Assembly (NCBI GenBank): GCA_012295275.1
Contig: CM022672.1
Coordinates: 6,527,443-6,591,442, forward strand
Length of the DNA stretch: 64,000 bases
Reading direction: 5' to 3'
Origin: Chrysomallon squamiferum
Lineage: Eukaryota > Mollusca > Gastropoda > Neomphalida > Peltospiridae
How positions within the stretch are numbered: the stretch's first letter is position 1; every line of letters starts with the position of its first letter. The notes beneath the pieces are model-generated. The model ran no database searches and was not told the DNA's origin. It was given only the letters and a program-made list of their open reading frames with translations. Both the position numbers and the translations under genes were made by a program. Below, piece by piece: positions 54,573 to 64,000 of the stretch.

Positions 54573-54647
54573 TATAAAAAGAAAGAGAGGTTTCGGATGT
54601 GTCAGTCTGTAAAACGGCTTCTGCGTTAATTTTGCTGTGATTTTCAG
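54573..54647 (+). promoter_or_regulatory. Core promoter and noncoding exon 1 of microexon gene C
   Basis: TATA box TATAAAAAGAAAGAG at 54573-54587. A TCAGTC initiator-like motif sits at 54602, about 30 bases downstream, the canonical spacing. The short exon ends GATTTTCAG|gtaact at 54647. The next exon starts at 55554 after TTTCATTGCAG and carries the start codon. Confidence 0.6.
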
Positions 54648-54654
54648 GTAACTG

Positions 54655-54736
54655 TTGTTACTACTACTACTACTACTACTCCTACTCCTACTCCTACTAC
54701 TACTACTACTACTGCTACTACCACTACTACTACTTA

Positions 54737-54786
<50 letters not shown>

Positions 54787-55135
54787 CACTACCACTACTA
54801 CTACTTCTATTACTACTATACTACTACTACTACTACTACTACCACTACTACTACTTCTACTACTACTACTACTACTACTACTGCTGCTACTACTACTGCT
54901 ACTACTTCTGCCATTACTTTACTACTACTACTACTGTTATTACTATTACTATTACGACTACTACTACTATTACTACTACCACTACTACTACAACTTCTAT
55001 TACTACTTTACTACTACTACTACTGTTATTATTATTACTATTATTATTACTGTTACTACTACGACTACTACTACTACTACTGTTATTATTATTGTTATTA
55101 TTATTGTTGTTGTTGTCGTCGTCGTCGTCATTAGC
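54655..55135 (+). repeat. Long imperfect CTA/ATT trinucleotide tract
   Basis: About 480 bases of CTA, CTC, CCA, ATT and GTC units in the 5'UTR intron of gene C. An open frame across it is low-complexity (poly-Leu, Tyr, Thr) and has no codon signature of a gene. Confidence 0.9.
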
Positions 55136-55572
55136 GTTATTGAGGATATTTGTTTTTATTTATTACTGCCTCTGCTACTACATCTATTACTACTAGAACT
55201 ACCACTACTACATCGTCTGCTACTATTACGATTACAGCATCTAAAAATACTTTGTAATTTTTGGAAACTATTTAACACATGCAATGAAAATAATACTGCA
55301 ACGTGTATTAGTGTCCACCCTCCAAAATCACATCCACTTGTTTTTGTTCATGCTGATGATTATTTATAAATGACTTATAATATTGTATATACTTCTGTGC
55401 TGAAGAGTCATTCGGTTTAATGTAAATAAACTACTGCTACTACTAATACATTATCATATTTCTTGTTATTGTCGTTATTCTTGTTCTGTTATATATTGTT
55501 GTTCGTCTTGTAATCCGTCTTCTTCTTCTTAAAGCGAATTATTTTCATTGCAGGTTTTGTGTGAAATCATTC

Positions 55573-55783
55573 ATGATGCGTCATTTGATTTTCTTCTCTC
55601 TGTTTTTCACTGGTGAGTATAAAACTTACTAATTTTATTAACAGTCAGACTGAAACAGAATGTGTATTTAGTTTATCGACTTTAGTTTTCAGAGATATTT
55701 TTTTCCTTTTTAAGTAGTGTTGTTGTTGTTGCTGCTGCTGTTATTGTTGTTGTTGTATTTGTTGTTGTTATTATCGTTATTAT

Positions 55784-55815
<32 letters not shown>

Positions 55816-55868
55816 ACATAAGATGGGAAAGAAACTTAGAGAGTCACAGGTAAGAGTGAGAGCGAGCG

Positions 55869-55953
<85 letters not shown>

Positions 55954-57474
55954 TGGAAAGAGAGGAAAACAGACAAAGACGGAGTAAAAAAAATAAAATA
56001 ATAATAATAATAATAATAATAAAAACTGAAAGATATGAAGGAATGAAAAAAAAAAAAGGAAGACAGAGAGATACACAGAATAAAATAAAGATAAAGAGAT
56101 AACATAATGATAAGATAAAGCAAGAGCGGGAAGACCTTGAAGTAAAATAAAAATATTATTTAGCTGGCTTGTAACTCTGTCCCCGATAACGGATGTGACT
56201 GTTCACATTAATATCTCGATGTCTGTTTTTTCTTTTTTAAAATAAAGTTTACTTTTCGATAACAGGTGGATTTGAAATGTTTAGTCGAATATTTTATCGT
56301 GCACATTCCCACGTCGTTGTGAACAACGGTAGATGAAATGAAATGATCATCGATTTGAATTTGGGTGGGAATACATTGAGAATTTGATTAAGTCAGTAAT
56401 CTGTTGTTGTTATTAATAATGTTGCTGTTGTTGTTGTTACTGTTATTCTTGTTGTTGTTATTATTATTATCATTATTGTTGTTGTCTTTATTATGACTGT
56501 CACTGTTGTTTTAATTATTATTATTATTATTGTTGTTGTTGTTATTTTGAATTTCTACCTATAATAATATTTCAGTAAAAGTAAAAAAATTTTTTATAAA
56601 TAATAATAATATATATATATATATATATACTTTAATAATGTATTATTAATAAAGATTTACCGTCATAAAAAGTAAACATTATGTGAATTTTCAACTAAAA
56701 ATCACATTTTTGGGGATTCGAGGATTTCTATGAACGAATCATGGAAATATTGACACTTCTTTTGAAATAAGATCCATACTGACCACACCTATTACCACTG
56801 TCTCAGTATTTGCAAAGCCAGGTTTATCTGAAAATCAGTAATCGTGAACAGGTACTGGGAAACTAAACTATTCTCTTCAATCAGAGTTCAGAAAAGTCCT
56901 TCAAAAGTATCTTTAACTTTATAAAGGTGCTTTATTTTTTTTTTTTTTTTTTTTTTTTCCTCAGATGTTAGATAGTGTATTTATGTAGCCTTTTTCAGTT
57001 CAGGTCTGAAATATCGGAAAATCACAATGTTAAGACATTTTTCAATGTTAATTCCAAAGTCGAATTTGCTATTTAATCCTTGATTCAGTATCCATGGTAA
57101 CTTAGTACTTAACATTTCACCATAAGTTTATTTTAGAGTATAATTAAAAATATGTATCATAAGATACTAATATATATGCATACATACATACATACATACA
57201 TACATACATACATACATACATACATACATACATACATACATGCATATGTTTACTTTGTACCATATTACTAATTAAATATTAATTTTCATATTTCAGTTTT
57301 GTTGACTTCAACTCTTGCTGCAGCAGTAAGTAAAATAATTAATAATATTAAATATTGTCGTGAGAAATTAAAAATAAGTAAATACATACTGACAGACACA
57401 CACATATATACATATATAGTTGTACCCATATACATCACACATGCAGAGGAATGGAGAGACAGGGACATGTAGAG

Positions 57475-57560
<86 letters not shown>

Positions 57561-57989
57561 GTTTAATACAAAATTAGCTGTCAGAAACGTTAAGATTTAT
57601 ATAATATTCATATAGAAATAATATACAACAAAATATTATGTAATGATTTTATTACAAGACCATCAAATGCATTAAAGCATAAAATGAGAAATATCTGTGG
57701 ATATATATGTACAAATGTAAAATGAGAAATATCTGTGGATATATATGTACTAAATGTATGTGTGTGTATGTATGTAATGATATGTCTGCATGAATGTTTG
57801 ACTATCTATCCTTCTGTCTGTTTGTGTGTATGTATATATTTATATCTCTGTCTGTCTATCTATCTATCTATCTATCATGTATGATTGTGTGTATGTATGT
57901 GTTGATATGTCTCACTGTAGGAATGTATATATGTGAATCTATCTATCCTTCTGTCTGTCTATCTGTCTATCTATCTATCTATCTATCTG

Positions 57990-58046
<57 letters not shown>

Positions 58047-58177
58047 GTATCATGTATGTGTTGATATGTCTCACTGTGTATGTATATATGTGAATCTGAT
58101 ATGTCTATCTATCTATGTAGGAATGTCTCACTGTAGGAATGTATATATGTATATATGTATCTATCTATCTATCTATC

Positions 58178-58210
<33 letters not shown>

Positions 58211-59090
58211 ATGTATGATTGTGTGTATATATGTGTTGATATCTATGAATCTATCTATCTATCTATCATCTATCTATGATTATCTATCATGTGATTGTGT
58301 GTATATGTGTTGATATGTCTCACTGTAGGTGTTGATATGTCTCATCTATCTATCTATCTATGTATGATTGTGTGTATATATGTGAATCTATCTATCCTTC
58401 TGTCTGTATGTCTGTTATCTATCTATATATCTATAGGCTTAATCGTGTTGTTTTGAAACAAACAAGAAAAATTAACTTTATTTAATTAACTAACAGTTTT
58501 TGTCGTATTTAGACTAATAAATATAAATATTTTTTGTTATTACCTTTTTAGAATAATAATACAACAGTAAGTATTATTTAAATATTAGTGCACAGATACA
58601 AACACAAATGCACACATTCATACTGATATTACATTTTATATATATATATATATATATATTATTTATTCTAAATGATCGTTTTTATTATTATTATTATTAT
58701 TATTATTAAAATTATTATCTTAATTTGTTTCTGTCTACCACTACCAAAACAGTGAGTTTTAATATTTTAATTATTTCTTTATCAGTCTGTCTGTGTTATT
58801 TATCTACAATATTTCTGTAATAATAATTTCTAAATATATATATATATATATATACATACATTTTTTTTTTTTTTATCAGACTGTTGAAACAGTAAGTACA
58901 ACTTTCGTCTGTTTATATATATGACTAAGTAATGTTAACATTATGACATTTTGTTTCTTACCTTTTTCTTGAAAATTTTCATTAGTAAAATTGTTTAGTG
59001 GTAGTGGTGTAATTTAAAACAATGCGTAAGTTCAGACTTTTCTATTTAACAGGTTCTAACTAGAATAGAACTAGAATTAAAATCATATTG

Positions 59091-59139
<49 letters not shown>

Positions 59140-59468
59140 TGTCTTGTTTGCGGGCGAATGGGTCCATATGTTCGAGTCTCGTCAGCGGCATCTGACGGGT
59201 TTGTGAGGTCGTGATTGAACTTTGTCCTCCTGCAGCCGAATATTGTCTACGTGCAGAGTCTAATCAGACGTACATATTACAGAGAATATTCAAATCCTAA
59301 AATACACGCACACTTTTGTATAAATATTATTATCAGACAAATGTACTCCTTTCTGGGTTTATGTTATTTATGATGTAACTTTGTGAATGCTAGTTCAAAA
59401 TGCTACCTATAATAAAGATAAGCTGTCGTAAGTAAAGTGTTTTTTTCATGGTATATGTTCTGTGAATT

Positions 59469-59521
<53 letters not shown>

Positions 59522-59910
59522 TTAGTCTAATTTTTTTTTTTTTTTTTTTTTATCAGATTACTACAACAGTAAGTATAACTTTCGTCTGTTTATTTACATG
59601 ACGTTATAAATATTAACATTATGACATTTTGTCTCTTGCTTTTTCTTAAAGATTTTCATTAGCAAAATTGTTTCGTGATGACGTTGTAATTCAAAACCGC
59701 CTGTAACTACAAACTTTTATATTTAAGGGTGTTCTAATTTCATAGAACAAGAATTAAAATAATATTAAAATAATATTTTTAATTATTATATTATATTATA
59801 TTATATTATATCTGTCTGCTGTTTCTTAAGTTGGTATATATTTTTTTTTAATTTCAGATCCCACAAAACATACAGGTAAGTATAATGTTAATATATTTCA
59901 GGAATCATTT

Positions 59911-59943
<33 letters not shown>

Positions 59944-60818
59944 CACACACACATACATACATTTTCAGGGAATTACAAATATAAATTTGTTAATTAATAT
60001 ATTTATATAATATTTTATTTTTATTATTTTTAACAGTAAATCTAACTTTCGTCTGTTTATATACGTGACGTTATAAATGTTAACATTATGACATTTTGTT
60101 GCTTACTTTATGCTGAAAATTTTCATTGGTAAAATTGTTTGTTGGTATTCACGTCATTTAAGACTGCGTGTAAGTACAGACTTTTATATTTAAGAGTTTC
60201 GCAGAACTAGAATTAAAATCATATTTGAATTATATTTTCAATTATTATATTAAATTATATTATATTATATTATATTATATTAAATTATATCATATTATAT
60301 TATATTATGTTTGTCTGTTGTTTCTTAATTTGATATTATTTATTTATTTCAGGGCTCACAAACCACAGCTGTAAGTACAATGTTAATATATTTCAGTAAT
60401 CAGTTAAGAAACACATAAATACATACATATATTACACCATTACAACATATATACACATACATACATATGCATACATACATGTATACATAAATATATATAT
60501 TCATTCATACACATACAAATATACACAGGCATCCTTATTTTTAATATATATTTATCTTTTATACAATATTATTATCAGACAAATGTACTACTTGCTTATT
60601 TAAAAAAAAAAAAACTAATTTGTTTTTGTTATTTACGATGTAATTTTGAATGCTAGTTATAATAAAGATAGGCACTTTTGCAGATACACTTGACGTAAGT
60701 AAAATGTTTCTTTCATGGTGTATTTTCAGGGAAATAGCAATACAACGGTATGTATATAATGTCGTTTTTATTTAATATCATAAACATTATTAATTTTGAA
60801 TAGCATATATATATATCT

Positions 60819-60863
<45 letters not shown>

Positions 60864-60923
60864 TATTTAACCTAAATTTGTCTTCTCGCTGCCTCTCTTT
60901 TCCTCCTTTGTTCTTCTTCTTCT

Positions 60924-60954
<31 letters not shown>

Positions 60955-61051
60955 TCTATGTATTGATTTGTTTTCTTTTCTTCTGTTTTGCTTTGTTGTT
61001 TTTCTTCATCTTCTTTAATACATTTAAACAATCTCACCACTACTACTATAT

Positions 61052-61104
<53 letters not shown>

Positions 61105-61312
61105 ATAATAATAATAATAATAATAATAACAACAATAATAATAACATTAATAAAATTAGTAGCAGTAGTAAAAATAGAATAAAATTAAATGCCTATTTAA
61201 TTGTTTTAATATTAATTTTAATATGTTTCAGGATGGCGCTAAAGAAGTTGTTTCATCGACATTTCTGACAGTGACATCATGTCTTCTATTTTTATTTACC
61301 AAGTTTGGATAA
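55573..61312 (+). CDS. Microexon gene C: small secreted, probably GPI-anchored Thr/Asn-rich protein
   Basis: Coding exons: 55573-55612, 57297-57325, 58552-58566, 58880-58891, 59557-59568, 59858-59875, 60353-60370, 60730-60747, 61232-61312; total 243 nt, 80 aa. The signal peptide is [16 protein letters not shown]...TLAAA. Six microexons of 12-18 nt (phase 0) encode NNNTT, TVET, ITTT, IPQNIQ, GSQTTA and GNSNTT. The last exon gives DGAKEVV then a hydrophobic tail ([18 protein letters not shown]), a good GPI signal with DGA as a plausible anchor site. The mature chain would be only about 30 residues, with NTT sequons and many Thr. Exons TVET and ITTT share homologous downstream introns, as do IPQNIQ and GSQTTA, showing local duplication. 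A second ATG follows the first at once. Family not recognised; paralog of genes A and B. Confidence 0.75.
55861..55951 (+). repeat. (AG)n array
   Basis: AG units, with GAGC variants at the start, in the first coding intron of gene C. Confidence 0.95.
57176..57242 (+). repeat. (CATA)n array
   Basis: CATA units ending about 55 bases before the second coding exon of gene C. Confidence 0.95.
57476..57559 (+). repeat. (AG)n array
   Basis: AG units in an intron of gene C. Confidence 0.95.
57857..58430 (+). repeat. (TATC)n and TATC-containing higher-order repeat
   Basis: Blocks of TATC separated by a recurring segment (ATGTATGATTGTGTGTATATATGTG, given here in part as GTATGATTGTGTGTAT and GTTGATATGTCTCACTGTAG). 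This is more complex than a plain microsatellite. Confidence 0.85.
58737..58751 (+). pseudogene. Dead microexon copy in gene C (acceptor lost)
   Basis: ACCACTACCAAAACA followed by a good donor (gtgagt) resembles the live ITTT exon and donor, but no AG precedes it. It is probably a decayed duplicate. Confidence 0.5.
59094..59133 (+). repeat. (CA)n microsatellite
   Basis: CA units directly before SINE copy 5. Confidence 0.95.
59138..59300 (+). mobile_element. tRNA-derived SINE, internally deleted (copy 5)
   Basis: Keeps GGTTGTCTTG, GCGGGCGAATGGGT, box-B-like GTTCGAGTC and the tail CAGAGAATATTCAAATCC. It lacks parts of the head and the CCAGTGCGTT segment. It lies in an intron of gene C after a (CA)n array. 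Confidence 0.75.
59473..59519 (+). repeat. (GT)n microsatellite
   Basis: GT units upstream of the ITTT microexon of gene C. Confidence 0.95.
60821..60860 (+). repeat. (GT)n microsatellite
   Basis: GT units in the last intron of gene C. Confidence 0.95.
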
Positions 61313-61350
61313 ATGGACGCAATAGTTTTAGCAGAAATAAAATTAAAAAA

Positions 61351-61379
61351 ATGAAGCTGAAAAATCTTCAGCCGATGTT
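61351..61379 (+). promoter_or_regulatory. Conserved 3'UTR hairpin element, gene C copy
   Basis: ATGAAGCTGA, spacer, AGCCGATGTT. GCTGAA pairs perfectly with TTCAGC across a five-base loop. The A-T pair here replaces the C-G pair of gene A's stem, a possible compensating change. An AATAAA at 61336 lies just upstream. Confidence 0.6.
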
Positions 61380-61399
61380 GTTTCAATTCTGACTGAACA

Positions 61400-62970
61400 T
61401 TACACTGACTGTGACGTCATAGTGTTATGTTTAAAACAAAAAATGAAGATGAAACTGTCATTTTAGTGTTATATTTAATCACTTCTACGCACTTTAATCA
61501 CAAATAGAGTTGTAATCGTTTTTTATATTACATTTATGAGAAAAAAAAATTAATAATAATAAAATAAAAATATCTATCTGCAACCAATTGTATTTGTATG
61601 ACTGTGGGCATGTATACATTGTTTTACATATGTTTAATTACCAAAATTTAATTACTCATCCATCCATCCATCAAGTCATCAATCAACACACACATACACA
61701 CACACATACACAAAAATAATACATCCTAAACGTACGTAATTGGATAAAAAAATATTTTAACACAAATACTTATTGGTTTTGCTACTTTTGTTTATTGTTT
61801 TGTTTGTGGGTTATTATTATTATTATTATTTTTTTTTTTTTTTTTTGTTTTTTTATTTGTTGGTGTTGTTGATGTTGTTGCTGTTTGTTTCTCGGTTTTT
61901 TCCTCTATTAGTTCTTCGCAAACAGAGTTATCTGCCCAATGGAATAATGTAGCGTCTGTCCCAAAATTAGTGGAGGTTTCTGGTTCATTACTGTAGTAAC
62001 TGAATTACTGAAGGTGCAGCCTCTAGATCACCTATCTGATTAATATCGCATAGTTTTCAGATTGTTTAACAAACACAAACAAAACTTCAAACAAAAATAT
62101 TTAAACAGTTTGAAAATCATTTATCCGAAATGATTCGGACTGACAGTGTTTCGGAATAAAAGGAGATAGCCCGAGATATAGGATCAAAGTCTAGACACGA
62201 ATTCCATTTATGTTTCATATACAGCTATTACAAATAATCGATGGATTTTTTTGTATAACATATTTAATAAAACAACGTTAGTGCATGCAAAACAATCCGA
62301 AAACTATTAAACATCACTATTTCTATTGCTCGGAAAATGTTTCAGATTTCGGAGCTTTTCGGAGCTTTTCGGATAAGAGGTCCTTGACCTGTGTAAACAT
62401 ATCTGCAGACTAGGTGTAAAAGCTGGATATGGAAAATAAACAGACTTTGATTTTATATTCGGGTTCTCTGCTAATATTACAAAATCAGAAAAAAATTCAC
62501 AAGTACAAAGCATTTCAAGTCCCAAGGATTTCAGATAAGGTATCCTCATCGTGTACAGGAATGAATATTTATGCTGTTAAAATTCTTTCCAAGACTGAGT
62601 AATATAAAATCAGTATGTGTTGGCTGAACTGAGATAAGTAATACATATAATAAAGAAAAAAGTGTTCACTCGCCTTTTTATTCTTTATTAACTTTTAATT
62701 AATCGCTTTTCAGTACAATCCCAAACACACATACAACATACAGGTAGACATAAATATAAATATATATAATAAATAAAAATTTAACGTGAAGAAAAACGAA
62801 AAAATTAAAATAAATTAAAAACCAAGCGAAAACAGTTATAATGATGACGACAATAAAATGATGATTATGACGATGATTATGATGATGATAATAATAATAT
62901 GTATGTACGTATGTGTGTATATTTATATGTATGTATCTGAAAGCATAGATATAACGTTATAACTTAAATA
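61400..62970. other. Downstream intergenic region
   Basis: AT-rich, with a short CACATA repeat near 61689 and an ATT/poly-T run at 61813-61845. No exon is supported other than the inverted-repeat element at 62121-62538. Confidence 0.5.
62121..62538 (+). mobile_element. Possible small TIR (MITE-like) element
   Basis: The left end TTATCCGAAATGATTCGGAC matches the reverse complement of the right end (TTATCTGAAATCCTTGGGAC) at about 16 of 21 positions. Related TTCGGAGCTTTTCGGATAAG copies lie inside. It has no coding capacity. The superfamily is uncertain. Confidence 0.4.
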
Positions 62971-63480
62971 CAGTGGTACCTCGACTTACGAGTGCCACAA
63001 CTTTCTGATCTTCTGCTTTGAGTTGCGAGCCAAAATCCATGTTACTAGCGAGCTTCATATACGCCTCCGCTATTTGGTGCAGCGAACAACATAACAACCG
63101 GCCAACATCCCGCGTCTTACTTGTTTGCTCCACGTGGTGACCTCGCCGCGGAAGCATCACTGTTGTGTTGTGCTCGCGTTTTATGTAGTATTTTGCCAAA
63201 TTTCTTTTTTCTGGCCATGGATCCTAAGAAAGTGAGTACAAAGGACAGTGCTGAGAAGAAGTAGCGGACGATGTCTATTGAATTAAAGTATGAAATCATA
63301 GAAAAACATGAGTGAAGTGTGCATGTAGTCGACTTGGCTAGGCAGTACGAGTTTTGTACTTCTACCATATGTACCATACTGAAGCTGAAGGAGTCGTTAA
63401 AGGCGTTAAAATGATTTGTCTGATCTCCAAGATAAATACACTTTACAAAACCATTTTATTTCTTTACAGTCTCTTTTACT
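62971..63480 (+). mobile_element. Decayed pogo/Tigger-like transposon, 5' part
   Basis: Starts TA|CAGTGGTACCTCGACTTACG, the same family as the element at 45568. From 63217 it encodes a broken transposase N-terminus: MDPKKVSTKDSAEKK, stop, RTMSIELKYEIIEKHE, stop, then DLARQYEFCTSTICTILKLK. This is the CENP-B/psq-type helix-turn-helix that begins pogo transposases. Homology to the other copy fades near 63480 and no right end is seen. Confidence 0.8.
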
Positions 63481-64000
63481 ATTATTATCGTTATCAGTGT
63501 TGTTGTTGGTAGTTATCGCGGCAGCGTGCTGGTAATGGCGTTACCTTCCTGATGTATCAAACATGTCATTATTAATCTTCTCCGTAGTTTTTATCTCTCT
63601 GACACTCACAAAAATCCCTGGTAATCCGTAACAAATATTAATCATACGAGTACGTCATTTTTCATCAAATTAAAATTGTCTTTCAGAACGAGGAATTTTT
63701 TCACTCTTATTACAAACATATAAACTTTATTTATAATAATACTGATTAGAGACTATAGTAAGAGACGTGAGTGAGTATTTGAAAAACGTATCACCTATGC
63801 TCAACGTTTGGCTAATTACAGAATGCCAAGATTTATTTCAGATAACAGTTCCCTTATATATTAATATCAAAAGAACATTAATTTTTACTGAAAAGCTAAC
63901 TTGATTGTTTCAGTCTTTTCATATCTGATTAGATTTATTTGACTTTATTTACTTTTAATATCTCTCAGCTTAGTGCTTAAAAAATTCACTTCAAATTAAA
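63481..64000. other. Window end, no recognised gene
   Basis: AT-rich sequence after the transposon fragment. I see no exon, promoter or clear repeat here. Confidence 0.5.

Larger units (their letters stand above)
58880..60235 (+). repeat. Triplicated microexon-intron unit in gene C
   Basis: Three copies of an intron block begin gtaagtacaactttcgtctg (58892), gtaagtataactttcgtctg (59569) and gtaaatctaactttcgtctg (60037). All share TTAACATTATGACATTTTGT and TTTTCATTxGxAAAATTGTTT. Copies 1 and 2 follow live microexons. Copy 3 keeps only the end of its exon (AACA|gtaaat) and is dead. Confidence 0.8.

Noticed and set aside
54655-55134. Long open frame of Leu, Tyr and Thr runs
   Set aside because: It is a direct translation of a CTA/ATT microsatellite; no gene-like composition or splice context.
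43610-58430. CRISPR array
   Set aside because: The evenly spaced repeats are microsatellites in a eukaryotic sequence without spacers.
62307-62549. Minus-strand 80-codon open frame
   Set aside because: It lies inside the inverted-repeat element and has no splice or start context.

Overview
The window reads as a gene-sparse, very AT-rich animal (metazoan) nuclear sequence crowded with microsatellites. Several facts suggest a mollusc, most likely a cephalopod: small exons in long AT-rich introns, enormous simple-repeat content, and tRNA-derived SINE copies. The taxon is an inference, because no ribosomal or mitochondrial marker is present.

Region 1 (1-5685) is upstream sequence. It holds a higher-GC promoter-like patch near 4020-4260 and one possible unassigned minus-strand exon near 460-720. 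Region 2 (5686-29229, + strand) is a complete FKBP15 (WAFL) gene in 33 coding exons. It has a WH1-like N-terminus, an FKBP domain, a long coiled coil, an expanded disordered acidic tail and the conserved terminal LFG-polyD-LDWL motif. It contains one GC-AG intron, a tail exon with a new internal repeat, and one unresolved +1 frame discontinuity in exon 31.

Region 3 (about 35.85-61.4 kb, + strand) is the most unusual part. It holds three tandem, same-strand paralogous genes of a type I cannot name. Each has a TATA box of the form TATAAAA(A)GAANGAG and a short noncoding first exon. Two exons then encode a signal peptide, followed by four to six microexons of 12-27 nt (all multiples of 3, phase 0). 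The last exon encodes a GPI-anchor-like hydrophobic tail, and a conserved hairpin-like element lies in the 3'UTR. The predicted products are 80-93 aa and would be tiny, Thr-rich or charged GPI-anchored surface peptides. Microexons have multiplied by local duplication together with their introns, and some copies are dead. One live copy is 20 nt long and would switch the reading frame to a different, non-hydrophobic C-terminus. The layout resembles the micro-exon genes (MEGs) of schistosomes, but I see no sequence link to them.

The paralog cluster also carries five tRNA-derived SINE copies (all + orientation), pogo/Tigger-like transposon remnants (two of them inside a 1.45-kb tandem duplication), and long CT/AG, ATT, CTA and TATC arrays. 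Region 4 (61.4-64 kb) has a small inverted-repeat element and the decayed 5' end of a pogo-like transposon with its helix-turn-helix coding segment.
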